Origin: Pseudomonas sp. UYIF39
Lineage (GTDB): Bacteria > Pseudomonadota > Gammaproteobacteria > Pseudomonadales > Pseudomonadaceae
Direction: 5' to 3'
Assembly (NCBI RefSeq): GCF_029963765.1
Contig: NZ_JALBYU010000017.1
Span: 62,001 to 126,000, forward strand
DNA: 64,000 bases
Positions 50,149 to 59,181 of this stretch are shown in pieces (position 1 is the first letter of the stretch; every line of letters begins with the position of its first letter). The notes beneath the pieces are model-generated. The model searched no databases. It was not told the origin of the DNA and saw only the letters and a program-made list of their open reading frames with translations. A program made the position numbers and the translations under genes.

Positions 50149-51183
50149 TCAGTCCTGGGCGACCCGCACAACCAGTTTGCCGAAGTTGCGTCCTTCCAGC
50201 AGACCGATGAACGCTTCAGGTGCCTGCTCCAGGCCATCGACCACGTCTTCGCGGAACTTCACCTTACCGTCGCGCACCCACGGCGCCATGGCGCTGACGA
50301 ATTCCGGCTGACGATCACCGTAGTCGTCGAACACGATGAAGCCCTGAATTCGCACACGTTTGGTCAGCAGCGTGCGTTGCAATTGCGGCAGACGATCCGG
50401 GCCGGTCGGTGCTTCGTGAGCGTTGTAGGACGCGATCAGACCGCAGAGTGGAATTCGCGCCTTCGGCTTGAGCAACGGCAGCACGGCATCGAACACCTCG
50501 CCACCGACGTTTTCGTAATAGATGTCGATACCTTCGGAGCACGCCTTGGCCAATTCATCGGCAAAGTTCGGGCTCTTGTGGTCGATGCAGGCATCAAAAC
50601 CCAGCTCATCGACCACATAACGACACTTGTCCGCGCCACCGGCCACGCCGACCACGCGCAGGCCCTTGATCTTCGCCACCTGACCGACCACCGAACCCAC
50701 GGCGCCAGATGCAGCCGCAACCACCAGGGTTTCGCCGGCCTTCGGCTGGCCGATGTCCATCAGGCCCATATACGCAGTCATGCCGGGCATGCCCAACACG
50801 CCCAACGCCATTGACGGACTCGGCAGCCCGGACGGCACCGGAATGATGTTGTGGCCGTCGCTGAGGCTGTGGCTCTGCCAACCGGTAGAACCGACCACCA
50901 AATCACCTTCGTGGAATTTCGGATTCAGCGAGCGCTCGACCCGGCTGACAGCGCCACCGGTCATCACCTCGCCGATTTCAACCGGTGCGGCGTAGGACGG
51001 CGCGTCGCTCATGCGTCCGCGCATGTAGGGATCAAGAGACAGGTAAAGGGTCTTGAGCAGCACCTGACCGTCGGCCAGGTCCGGCAGCGCAACGCGCTCC
51101 AGGCGGAAATTCTCCGGCGTCGGCGCGCCTACCGGGCGGGACGCCAGGACGATACGTTGGTTGAGGGTCAATGCTTGTGGCAT
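50149..51183 (-). CDS. NADP-dependent oxidoreductase, CurA-like MDR family
   Basis: This 344-residue zinc-independent medium-chain reductase has the N-terminus RIVLASRPVGAPTPENF, SLDPYMRGRM, the cofactor loop VAAASGAVGSVVGQVAK, and YYENVGGEVFDAVLP. These are marks of the CurA / leukotriene B4 12-hydroxydehydrogenase subfamily, which reduce alpha,beta-unsaturated ketones with NADPH. The ATG at 51183 has AAGGAGAAG upstream; the longer frame is rejected. Confidence 0.88.
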   Translation of the reverse strand: MPQALTLNQRIVLASRPVGAPTPENFRLERVALPDLADGQVLLKTLYLSLDPYMRGRMSDAPSYAAPVEIGEVMTGGAVSRVERSLNPKFHEGDLVVGSTGWQSHSLSDGHNIIPVPSGLPSPSMALGVLGMPGMTAYMGLMDIGQPKAGETLVVAAASGAVGSVVGQVAKIKGLRVVGVAGGADKCRYVVDELGFDACIDHKSPNFADELAKACSEGIDIYYENVGGEVFDAVLPLLKPKARIPLCGLIASYNAHEAPTGPDRLPQLQRTLLTKRVRIQGFIVFDDYGDRQPEFVSAMAPWVRDGKVKFREDVVDGLEQAPEAFIGLLEGRNFGKLVVRVAQD

Positions 51184-51262
51184 GTGAGCTTCTCCTTTTG
51201 ATCGATGAATTCGGCGGTATAGGGAGCAGACCTTTATGCAGGTGTCGCGTTCGATGTTTCTA

Positions 51263-51292
51263 CTGATCGTTCCCACGCGTGGGAACGATCAG
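51263..51292. repeat. REP palindrome (GTTCCCACGCGTGGGAAC family)
   Basis: A perfect 30-base palindrome (CTGATCGTTCCCACG and its complement, no loop) lies upstream of the CurA-like gene. The core GTTCCCACGCGTGGGAAC is typical of another REP class of fluorescent pseudomonads. Confidence 0.8.
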
Positions 51293-51306
51293 TGTGTGGC
51301 ACAAAC

Positions 51307-51339
51307 AAAAATGCCAGGCGCGATGCCTGGCATTTTTTT
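51307..51339 (-). terminator. Bidirectional terminator after ybaB
   Basis: Stem AAAAATGCCAGGC / GCCTGGCATTTTT with a GCGAT loop. The T-runs on both strands make it active in either direction. On the minus strand it ends the dnaX-ybaB unit. Confidence 0.88.
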
Positions 51340-51366
51340 GTAGCCCATCCGACGCGCTTTGGCGAA

Positions 51367-51705
51367 TCAGAATGGCAGTTTCATACCCGGTGGCAGTTGC
51401 ATGCCAGCGGTCATGCCGGACATTTTGTCCTGGCTGTTGGCTTCGATCTTGCGCACGGCATCGTTGACGGCGGCGGCGAACACAGCCTCCAGCATCTCTT
51501 TGTCGTCTTCGCTCAAGCCTTCGACCAGGCTTGGATCGATGGTCACGCGCTTGACGTCGTGACGACCGGTCATCACCACGGTGACCATATCGCCACCGGC
51601 TTTACCGGTGACTTCGGCGTTGGCCAGCTCTTCCTGCATCTTGGCCATTTTTTCCTGCATCTGCTGTGCCTGCTTCATCAGGCCGGCCATGCCACCTTTC
51701 ATCAT
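51367..51705 (-). CDS. ybaB: YbaB/EbfC family nucleoid-associated protein
   Basis: This protein of about 112 residues has the family signature [19 protein letters not shown] and [14 protein letters not shown]. It binds DNA and is usually coupled with dnaX. The ATG at 51705 lies five bases after GAGGTG; a GTG at 51714 would be in the ribosome binding site. Confidence 0.92.
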   Translation of the reverse strand: MMKGGMAGLMKQAQQMQEKMAKMQEELANAEVTGKAGGDMVTVVMTGRHDVKRVTIDPSLVEGLSEDDKEMLEAVFAAAVNDAVRKIEANSQDKMSGMTAGMQLPPGMKLPF

Positions 51706-51772
51706 GGGAATCACCTCAAAAGTACTTGGATAAAAACAGCGCCCGGCCCTTTCGGCCGACCGCCTTCAGTTA

Positions 51773-53854
51773 TTAGCCCTGAGTAACCAGGGTCTCGACA
51801 GGTTCAATAGTATCGTTACGGACCACCGCACCGAACTGCTGCATCATTTGCTGGATGAACGGATCACCGTGAATCGACTCTTCGGCCTCGCGCTGACGGT
51901 TCGCACGGCGGCGGGACGCAGCCTGGGCCGGGGTTTCCTGCTCGGGCTTGATCAGCTCCATGCTCAGGGTCAGCGTACGCCCGTGAAACTGGTTCAACGC
52001 ATCGTTCAGCCGACGCTGTTGAGTCGAGTTGAACAGCGCGCTGTGGGCCGGGTCCAGGTGCATCAGCCAGTGGTCACCCTCGACGGAGATCAGCGTGCAG
52101 TTGGCGGCGATGCTGCCGGTCATGCCGGAGATCGGCAGTTTCGGGAACAACTCCAGCCATTGCAGCGCCAGCCCGGTGGCCGGCATGGCGGCCGGTTCAG
52201 GCTCGGCTTCCGGCGCTGGCTCGGCGGTGTGTTCGCTGGCCAGTTCATCGAGGTAACTGTAGGCCGATTCGATGTCCGGCTCGATGTAGTCCTCGTCCAA
52301 CGGCGGCTCGTCGTCCAGGTCCATGCCCGGCGTCGCGGCATCGACGTCGGCTACCGACGGCTCCGGAATCGGCGCAGCGGCCCACTCCGGTGCGTCCGGC
52401 ACCGCGCTGTCAGGCGTCGGCAACGGCATGGGCGGCAGATCGGGTTGTTCGCTGGCGGTTTCCAGGACCGGCTCGACGGCGGGTTGCTGGACGGGTTCGG
52501 GCTCGACCGGGTCATTCCACGGCAAGTCGACCACCGCCTCGACCGCGACAAGCTCAACCACAGGCTCGGCCACGACAACGGGCGCAACCGGTTCAGGCGC
52601 TGGAGCAGGAACCGCCGCCGCGACGGGTTCAGGCGCAGGCGCGACAGGTGCAACTGCCGCAGTGACTACCGGTGCCACAACCGGCACGGCAGCCACTGAA
52701 TTTACGGAATCAACTGTGGCCTGGCTGATCCCCACTGGCTTTAGCGGTTGCCTCGGGACGTCCTCGGTGTCTGCCGGCCGGAACGCGAGCATTCGCAGCA
52801 GGACCATTTCGAAGCCACCGCGCGGGTCCGGTGCCAGCGGCAAGTCGCGGCGACCGATCAGGCCCATCTGGTAATAGAACTGCACATCTTCTGCCGGCAA
52901 GGCCTGGGCCAGCGCCAGCACCCGATCACGGTCGCCATGACCGTTGTCGACGCCTTCAGGCAGGGCCTGGGCGATGGCGACACGGTGTAGCACGTTGAGA
53001 ATTTCCGAGAGCACGCCGTTCCAGTCTGGGCCTTGTTCAGCCAAATGACGGACGGCTTCGAGCAGGGCCTTGGCGTCGCCTTCAATCAGCGAATGCAGCA
53101 CGTCGTAGACCTGACCGTGATCGAGCGTGCCGAGCATCGCCCGTACGTCGGCGGCCATGACCTTGCCTTCACCGAAGGCGATGGCCTGGTCGGTCAGGCT
53201 CATGGCGTCGCGCATCGAACCGTCGGCAGCACGGCCCAGCAGCCACAGCGCATCGTCTTCGAACGGCACGTTCTCGACGCCCAGCACGTGGGTCAAATGC
53301 TCGACCACACGCTCCGGTGTCATGTTCTTCAGAGAGAACTGCAGGCACCGCGAAAGAATGGTTGCAGGAAGTTTCTGCGGATCGGTCGTCGCCAGGATGA
53401 ACTTGACGTAGGGCGGCGGCTCTTCAAGGGTTTTCAACAGCGCATTGAAGGAATGGCTGGAGAGCATGTGCACTTCGTCGATCAGGTAGACCTTGAAGCG
53501 CCCGCGGCTCGGCGCGTACTGCACGTTGTCGAGCAGTTCGCGGGTGTCTTCGACCTTGGTCCGGCTCGCGGCGTCGATCTCGATCAGGTCGACGAAGCGG
53601 CCCTCATCGATCTCGCGGCACACCGAGCACTCGCCGCAAGGCGTTGAAGTGATACCTGTTTCACAGTTCAGGCATTTGGCGATGATCCGCGCGATGGTGG
53701 TCTTGCCGACCCCGCGGGTACCGGTAAACAGATAGGCGTGGTGCAGCCGTTGGCTGTCCAAGGCATTGATCAGAGCCTTGAGCACATGGGTCTGGCCGAC
53801 CATTTCGCGGAACGAGCGCGGACGCCATTTACGTGCAAGAACCTGATAACTCAT
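51773..53854 (-). CDS. dnaX: DNA polymerase III subunits gamma/tau DnaX
   Basis: This 693-residue protein has Walker A (GTRGVGKTT), a zinc finger (CLNCETGITSTPCGECSVC), Walker B/DEVHMLS and the sensor SRC region in the AAA+ part. A long low-complexity linker rich in Ala, Pro, Val and Glu (about residues 385-560) is followed by the tau C-terminal domain that binds DnaE. It is the clamp-loader ATPase. I see no A6G slippery heptamer of the E. coli type, so only tau is clearly predicted. Confidence 0.93.
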   Translation of the reverse strand: MSYQVLARKWRPRSFREMVGQTHVLKALINALDSQRLHHAYLFTGTRGVGKTTIARIIAKCLNCETGITSTPCGECSVCREIDEGRFVDLIEIDAASRTKVEDTRELLDNVQYAPSRGRFKVYLIDEVHMLSSHSFNALLKTLEEPPPYVKFILATTDPQKLPATILSRCLQFSLKNMTPERVVEHLTHVLGVENVPFEDDALWLLGRAADGSMRDAMSLTDQAIAFGEGKVMAADVRAMLGTLDHGQVYDVLHSLIEGDAKALLEAVRHLAEQGPDWNGVLSEILNVLHRVAIAQALPEGVDNGHGDRDRVLALAQALPAEDVQFYYQMGLIGRRDLPLAPDPRGGFEMVLLRMLAFRPADTEDVPRQPLKPVGISQATVDSVNSVAAVPVVAPVVTAAVAPVAPAPEPVAAAVPAPAPEPVAPVVVAEPVVELVAVEAVVDLPWNDPVEPEPVQQPAVEPVLETASEQPDLPPMPLPTPDSAVPDAPEWAAAPIPEPSVADVDAATPGMDLDDEPPLDEDYIEPDIESAYSYLDELASEHTAEPAPEAEPEPAAMPATGLALQWLELFPKLPISGMTGSIAANCTLISVEGDHWLMHLDPAHSALFNSTQQRRLNDALNQFHGRTLTLSMELIKPEQETPAQAASRRRANRQREAEESIHGDPFIQQMMQQFGAVVRNDTIEPVETLVTQG

Positions 53855-53997
53855 CGAAAACCGTCGCAACGAAGGAACACAAGCGGCTAATGCTAGCGGA
53901 GCAAGGCCAAAATTGCATCCGGTGCGCTCGTCTAATCTGGCTAAGATGGTCTTTGGGGGCTTTTATCGGCTCGGGTTTTATAAGTACCGGAGCGTTT

Positions 53998-54762
53998 ATG
54001 CGGCTGGCCTTGGGGGCACTGCTGTTGATCAGCCTGAATGTCGCTGGCGCCGAGGCGCCGCTGCGCTTTGTGGTGCCCGACAGTTGGGCGATGCCGATGG
54101 TACAACTGGACCGCGGCCACCCCACCCAAGGCATCCTGCACGACGTGATGGTCAGCCTCGCGACCCAGGTTGGCGTGCCGGCCGAATTTCACGTGCTGCC
54201 TCGCACGCGAGTGCAAAACGCCATGGAGCACGGCGAAGTCGATATCCGCTGCTATGCGGCGCAGTCCTGGCAGCCGAATCAGTCCGGGGACTACATCTGG
54301 AGCATTCCACTTTGGTTTCAGCGCGACATGCTGATCAGCCGGTCAGATCCGCTGCCCTCGGTTGTACCTGCAAACTTGCCGCGACAATCCATCGGTACGG
54401 TACTCGGCTACAGCTACCCGACCCTGCAACCGCTGTTTGACGCCGACCGACTGCATCGTGAAGACGCGCGCAACCAGGAGCAGGTGCTGGAAAAACTGCT
54501 GGCCGGACGCTATCACTACGCCGTGAGCAATCAATGGACGCTGGATTGGTTCAATCAGCGCCTGCTGCCTGGCCGGCAACTGCAAGGCGAGGCGGTTTTG
54601 CAGGAACAGAGTGTCGGTTGTTATGTGCGCAACGATCCCAAGGTGCCCGTGCAGCGTATTTTGCGCACCTTGGTGCGAATGAAAATGTCCGGGGAAATCG
54701 ACGACATTATCCGGCTCTACATTGGTGGCAAGCCACTCAAGGCGCCCAATGGCAAGCCTTGA
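53998..54762 (+). CDS. Periplasmic amino-acid-type solute-binding protein
   Basis: This 254-residue protein has a signal peptide (MRLALGALLLISLNVAGAEA) and a family 3 solute-binding fold (PLRFVVPDSWAMPMV, VDIRCYAAQSWQP, IGTVLGYSYPTLQPL). No transporter genes are beside it; it may be a sensor-type binding protein acting with the neighbouring PAS-GGDEF-EAL protein, but that is only a suggestion. The start at 53998 follows a long open frame that covers the dnaX promoter region. The 3' end overlaps the convergent GGDEF-EAL gene by 46 bases. Confidence 0.8.
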   Translation: MRLALGALLLISLNVAGAEAPLRFVVPDSWAMPMVQLDRGHPTQGILHDVMVSLATQVGVPAEFHVLPRTRVQNAMEHGEVDIRCYAAQSWQPNQSGDYIWSIPLWFQRDMLISRSDPLPSVVPANLPRQSIGTVLGYSYPTLQPLFDADRLHREDARNQEQVLEKLLAGRYHYAVSNQWTLDWFNQRLLPGRQLQGEAVLQEQSVGCYVRNDPKVPVQRILRTLVRMKMSGEIDDIIRLYIGGKPLKAPNGKP

Positions 54763-56459
54763 CCTGCCTGCTCCAGCACCTGCCATTGCCGCGGCGCTAC
54801 AAAACCCTCGACCCAGCCCGGCACTTCTGCGGGCGGCATCGGCCGGGCAATAAAATAGCCTTGAGCAACTTCGCAGCCAAGGCGCAGCAGCAATTCACCG
54901 TGCTCGATACTTTCCAGCCCTTCGGCGATCACCTGCCGGCCAAAGGCCCGAGCCAGGCCAATGACTGCCATGGTCAGGGCCAGATCATCACGATCATTAA
55001 CGATGTCGCGCACGAACGACTTGTCGATCTTGATGGTTTGGGTTTGCAAACGCTTGAGGTAGCTCAGAGACGAATAACCGGTGCCGAAGTCCCCCAGTGA
55101 AAACTGCACCCCCAGCGCCTGACAGGCCTGTAAGCAGGCGCTGACATGCTGAATATTCTCAATCGCCACCGACTCGACGATTTCCAGATCGAGCATCTGC
55201 GGAGCCACCTGGGCATGCCGGGCGAGCACGTGTTTGAGCCGGTCGAAAAAATCCGCGCGCTGGAAATGTCGTGCAGCAATATTAATGCTGACTGGCCAGC
55301 CCTGCCCCACTTGCTGCCAATGGTGCAACTGCGATAGGACCTGATCCATTACCCACTCACCAATATCGATGATCAGGTCCGTTTCTTCCACCAGCGGCAA
55401 AAACTTCCGGGCCGGCATCATGCCGTGTTGCGGATGCTCCCACCGTAACAACGCCTCGAAGCCGACAACCTCGCCACGACGCATGTTCACCTTGGGCTGG
55501 AAATGCACACGCAACTCACCGCCAGCCAGCGCCTGGCGCACTCGCTCGACCGTCTGGTGAGTGGTCTTGACCTCCTGAACCCGGGACACGTCGAACAAAT
55601 GAAAGCGATTGCGACCGCGTTGTTTCGCCACGTACATGGCCTGATCGGCATGACGCAACAGGGTTTCGGCATCTTCATTGTCGTCGGGGAACAGGGTGAC
55701 GCCGATACTGGCAAACACATTGACGCCCTTGCCATGCAGCGAGTACGGCGCCGAAATGGCGCCGAGCACGCGGTTCAACGCCGCGCGCAGTTCCGGCAGA
55801 TCACGCACGTAACGCAACACCAGCACAAACTCGTCACCGGCCAACCGCGCCACCACATCTTCGCCGCGAACAATGGTTCGCAAACGCTTGGCCACCTCAA
55901 CCAACAGCAGATCGCCACTGGCATGCCCGTAACCATCGTTGACCGCTTTGAAGCCGTCGAGGTCGAGCATGCACACCGCCAGCGGGATGTTTTCGTGACG
56001 GGAAAACTCCAGCGCCTGATCCAGCAAATCCGAGAGGAACGCGCGATTCGGCAGCCCGGTCAGCACGTCATGCCCCACCCGCCATTGCAGTGAATGCAGC
56101 AATTGGTGTTTTTCGCTGATGTCGAAACGAATCGAAAGATAACGGTCAACCCGCCCGGTAGCGTCATCGAGCACCGGCACCATGGTGCTGTCAACCCAAT
56201 ACAGGCTGCCGTCCTTGGCGCGATTACAAATCTCGCCTTTCCAAACCTGGCCCAAGGCGATGGTGCGCCACATGGCCGCGAAGAAATCGGCGGAATGCAG
56301 ACCCGAGTTGAGGAGACGATGGTTCTGTCCGAGCAGTTCTTCGCGGCTATAGCCGGAGACAGCACAGAACTGATCGTTGACGTGGGTGATCCGGCCGCTC
56401 AGATCGGTCTCGGAAAAAATCGCGGCAGCATCCACGGCCCTGCGGTATTTCTCATCCAT
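54717..56459 (-). CDS. PAS-GGDEF-EAL cyclic-di-GMP signalling protein
   Basis: This 580-residue protein has a PAS domain near the start (AAIFSETDLSGRITHVNDQFCAV, about 12-130), a GGDEF domain (about 135-295, with LDLDGFKAVNDGYGHASGD), and an EAL domain (about 310-560, FEALLRWEHP, FSLGDFGTGYSSLSYL, EGLES). The GGDEF active-site loop reads LAGDEF; the first glycine is alanine, so cyclase activity is possible but not certain. The EAL metal and catalytic motifs look intact. No membrane segment is seen; it is likely cytoplasmic and signal-responsive through PAS. Confidence 0.88.
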   Translation of the reverse strand: MDEKYRRAVDAAAIFSETDLSGRITHVNDQFCAVSGYSREELLGQNHRLLNSGLHSADFFAAMWRTIALGQVWKGEICNRAKDGSLYWVDSTMVPVLDDATGRVDRYLSIRFDISEKHQLLHSLQWRVGHDVLTGLPNRAFLSDLLDQALEFSRHENIPLAVCMLDLDGFKAVNDGYGHASGDLLLVEVAKRLRTIVRGEDVVARLAGDEFVLVLRYVRDLPELRAALNRVLGAISAPYSLHGKGVNVFASIGVTLFPDDNEDAETLLRHADQAMYVAKQRGRNRFHLFDVSRVQEVKTTHQTVERVRQALAGGELRVHFQPKVNMRRGEVVGFEALLRWEHPQHGMMPARKFLPLVEETDLIIDIGEWVMDQVLSQLHHWQQVGQGWPVSINIAARHFQRADFFDRLKHVLARHAQVAPQMLDLEIVESVAIENIQHVSACLQACQALGVQFSLGDFGTGYSSLSYLKRLQTQTIKIDKSFVRDIVNDRDDLALTMAVIGLARAFGRQVIAEGLESIEHGELLLRLGCEVAQGYFIARPMPPAEVPGWVEGFVAPRQWQVLEQAGQGLPLGALSGLPPM

Positions 56460-56742
56460 GAGTCAGGCTCGCTGTGGTTAGCGGTGGTACCGCTCGACCC
56501 GTGCAGGATGCCCGGAAGAGATGTTTTTATAGGTAATGCGCAGCAACACGATATCACTCCATGAACAGTGTTTGATGGCCTCCTAAAAGCAGAAACCAAC
56601 TAACCTTAAAGGCCCCGAATACCCATTTTTAGCGGCGATTCTACGAAACGCATCACATTTTGCAAAGCAAGGTGATGGATCATGCAGTTGTCTAATGCAA
56701 AAATCTATCGTTAAGTTCTTGATTCTAAATGGGAATTAAGCG

Positions 56743-57058
56743 ATGCAAATTTCAAGTTTGGGTGCGGCCATTCGGCGCTACCGCAAGGTCGCTGGGCTTA
56801 CTCAGGCTGAACTCGGCGAAAAAACCGGTTTTGACCCCAAAACCATCAGCCGCTTTGAAACCGGAACCTATACCCCCCAGCGTTGAGGCCTTGTTCCTGC
56901 TTGCCGACGTGCTGGACGTAAAGCTGAAAGCCTTTTTCGCAGATTTGGGCGATGAAGATGAACAGCGGGCGTATCTGTTCGGCGTCATCCACAAAGCCAC
57001 CCCGAAGGATCTGGGAAAGCTGATTGCAGCGGTTGACCAGGCCTTGTCCAAGCCTTAG
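56743..57058 (+). pseudogene. XRE-family regulator with a +1 frameshift in a C6 run
   Basis: The first frame reads MQISSLGAAIRRYRKVAGLT, then the helix-turn-helix TQAELGEKTGFDPKTISRFE, up to TYTPQR and an early TGA. Reading from the next frame gives PSVEALFLLADVLDVKLKAFFADLG and continues to 57058. One cytosine too many in the C6 run at 56873-56878 explains the shift: five C would restore TYTPSVEA. This may be a sequencing or assembly error, a natural mutation, or a reversible slippage site. A terminator follows. Confidence 0.8.
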
Positions 57059-57075
57059 AGCCAGAAATAAAAAAA

Positions 57076-57113
57076 GAGGCCGAGTTGTCGCATTCGACAG
57101 CTCGGCCTCCTTT
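57076..57113. terminator. Bidirectional terminator after the XRE gene
   Basis: The stem GAGGCCGAGTTGTCG / CGACAGCTCGGCCTC (one G:T pair) with a CATT loop is flanked by A-run and T-rich sequence. It separates the XRE gene from the SRP RNA gene on the other strand. Confidence 0.85.
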
Positions 57114-57237
57114 TATGTGTTCGCTCCGAAAACCGGAAACGAAAAAACACCGCCCTGGACAAGATCCGTGGCAGAGCAACAAGAATGTATTTTTTGACGG
57201 ATAACGCGAGAGAGGACTCGCGGTGCGTTATGGAGGC

Positions 57238-57357
57238 AACCCCACCAGCCACACCCCGGCACACAATGTTCCCGCTGTGGCTGCTTCCTTCCGGATCTGA
57301 CCAGGTGGCATGCCAGCATGCTCGGCAATCGTTGCGGGCCTTATGGGGCAGGGGGTT
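57238..57357 (-). ncRNA. ffs: 4.5S signal recognition particle RNA
   Basis: The minus strand has the invariant apical core GGTCAGATCCGGAAGGAAGC (within 57279-57302) that binds Ffh. It is flanked by GCCCGCAACG and GTGTGCCGGGG, which pair as in bacterial small SRP RNA, and by outer arms AACCCCC / GGGGTT. The ends are estimated from this pairing. Integrase gene and mobile DNA lie on the 5' side of the RNA gene. Confidence 0.88.
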
Positions 57358-57470
57358 CAGGCTAGTTGGGTTGCGAGATATCTACCGTGCGAACCTGTTG
57401 CACGGGCAGTCAGGAAACGGGGTGTAGTCAGCACTGTCACACTTTGCTGTAACACTTTGGTGTCACACCC

Positions 57471-58766
57471 ATGGCCTACCTCATCAAGCGCGGAGCGCTG
57501 TACTACCTCAATCTCAAGCTGCCCAAGCACCTCTTCCCTAGGTGTCACACTTTGCGTTTGAGCCTGAACATTCGGCAGCGGCAGAACGCCCTATTCCTTG
57601 CAGCCTCACTCGCCCAGCAGGTCCACCGCCACCTGAACGAACACCCTCTAGCAGACCTTCAGACGCTACGTAAGCTGTGCTCGGAATGGCGAGACTCTGC
57701 CCCATCGCCAACCATCCAGCCTGCTCCAAGAACAGCACAAGCGGTTACCGTGAAGCGCCACGTTGACAGCCCTACACTCGCCAGTTTGTCCAAGCTCTAT
57801 ATAGAAGAAGGAAAACGAGGCGGCACTTGGCGAGAGGTCAGCACGTTCGAGGTGGAACGAGCCCTGCGTGATCTGTTCGAGCTGATGGGTGATATGCCCG
57901 TCGTAGCGTTCGACGTACAACAGGCCAGACTGCTGAAAGAACGGCTGAGTCGTTGCCCACAGTACTTTGGCTTACGTCCAGAGTTCGCAGGCAAAACACT
58001 GAAGCAGGTCGTTGAGTCAGGGGCCACTTACAAGACCATCACCGCCGTTACCGTGAACAACCGCCTACGCAAGCTCTCGGCCTTCCTGACTTGGTGCAAG
58101 ACAAACGGATATGTTGCAGACAATCCGCTCGTGGGCATGAAGGTGATGACGGGGTCGGCCAAGGAGGCACGCCTATCCTTTGATCGACACGACCTGACCA
58201 CCCTACTGGATCTGGCTGCACTCAAGGTGGAAGCCCGAAAACATCCATGGCGCTATTGGTTGCCCCTACTGGGACGAGCAACTGGTGCACGATTAGAAGA
58301 ACTGTGCCAATTACGTGTGGATGACTTCATCGAACAACAAGGCATCCCGTGCCTCCGCATTGACGACAGCCGTGAAGGCCAGAACCTGAAGAACTCCAGC
58401 AGCCGACGCGTACTGCCTTTGCACTCTGGCCTGATCGAACTGGGGTTATTGCTGCACGTCGAGGCAGTGAAGACCACCGGAGCAGATCGCCTATTCCCTG
58501 AACTGGATGCGGTGCGGGGCAAGCTGGGTCACGCACCATCGAAGTGGTTCGGTCGGTATAAGACGAAGCATGGCATCACCGACCCGAGGAAGACCTTCCA
58601 TAGTTTCCGGCACACGCTCATCGACGAACTGCGAGATGCCGGGGTGCAGGATTCGCTGATCAAGCGGATAGCCGGACACGAGGACGCTGCGGTGACTTTC
58701 AGCATCTATGGCAGCCGAAGTCCATTGAAAGCCATGGCGGAAGCATTACAACGCATTGAGCTTTAA
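57471..58766 (+). CDS. Tyrosine recombinase / site-specific integrase
   Basis: This 431-residue protein has a phage-integrase layout: an N-terminal arm domain (MAYLIKRGALYYLNL), a core-binding domain (TLASLSKLYIEEGKRGGTWREVS, about 100-220), and a catalytic domain with Arg in ATGARLEEL, the HSFRHT box, His in IAGHED and the nucleophile Tyr in FSIYG near the end. It integrates or excises the element, likely at the neighbouring ffs gene. The start ATG at 57471 is the first in frame. Confidence 0.9.
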   Translation: MAYLIKRGALYYLNLKLPKHLFPRCHTLRLSLNIRQRQNALFLAASLAQQVHRHLNEHPLADLQTLRKLCSEWRDSAPSPTIQPAPRTAQAVTVKRHVDSPTLASLSKLYIEEGKRGGTWREVSTFEVERALRDLFELMGDMPVVAFDVQQARLLKERLSRCPQYFGLRPEFAGKTLKQVVESGATYKTITAVTVNNRLRKLSAFLTWCKTNGYVADNPLVGMKVMTGSAKEARLSFDRHDLTTLLDLAALKVEARKHPWRYWLPLLGRATGARLEELCQLRVDDFIEQQGIPCLRIDDSREGQNLKNSSSRRVLPLHSGLIELGLLLHVEAVKTTGADRLFPELDAVRGKLGHAPSKWFGRYKTKHGITDPRKTFHSFRHTLIDELRDAGVQDSLIKRIAGHEDAAVTFSIYGSRSPLKAMAEALQRIEL

Positions 58767-58798
58767 TCATATAGCTCCTATAGGCTTTGCACCGGGGT

Positions 58799-58833
58799 TA
58801 CATGCTCATGTAGTTGGAATATGTGAGCATGTA
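58799..58833. repeat. Inverted repeat downstream of the integrase
   Basis: TACATGCTCA (58799-58808) and TGAGCATGTA (58824-58833) form a ten-base perfect inverted repeat with a 15-base spacer. There is no T-run. It could be an operator or a recombinase-accessory site; the right arm includes the ATG of the interrupted frame that follows. Confidence 0.5.
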
Positions 58834-59122
58834 CACCCTTGCAATTCTACCACCTGCCCCCCGCCCCTACTGATAACGCTGTCGCACTACCCCCGCCCTC
58901 CATTACCGCGAATGGGTCTACCGCACCTACCGTGACTTCCTCACCGACGAAGAGTTCGTGGCCATCCTCGACAACGGTAAAGACTTGTACTTCCACGCAG
59001 ATGATTTGCGTGAGCGACTTCCGAAGTACGCGGCTTACCGGGCTGAGCGTGAAGAAGAACAGATGGCGGAATATCAAGCAGCAATGCAGAAGTACTTCGA
59101 AGATCAAGAGAACGCAGCATAA
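58829..59122 (+). pseudogene. Interrupted small gene (two in-frame stops)
   Basis: An ATG at 58829 starts MYTLAILPPAPRPY and then meets TGA TAA at 58871-58876. The same frame then continues without stops as YREWVYRTYRDFLTDEEFVA, then ILDNGKDLYFHADDL and a charged end, ending at 59122. The second part looks like real coding sequence but has no ATG; a GTG at 58964 is the only obvious internal start. I interpret it as a broken gene, or a short protein from the GTG. Confidence 0.4.
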
Positions 59123-59181
59123 CCAAAATCGGCGCCTGCTAGGCGGGCGCCTTTATATGCCCAGGGAGGGCAACAAGATAT

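Noticed and set aside
51773-53854. Programmed frameshift in dnaX giving gamma
   Set aside because: I saw no A6G or similar slippery heptamer with a stem after it, so only tau is called.
57181-57231. Terminator of ffs at the imperfect hairpin near 57190-57231
   Set aside because: On the minus strand the hairpin is followed by an A-run and not a U-run, so it does not fit a Rho-independent stop for ffs.
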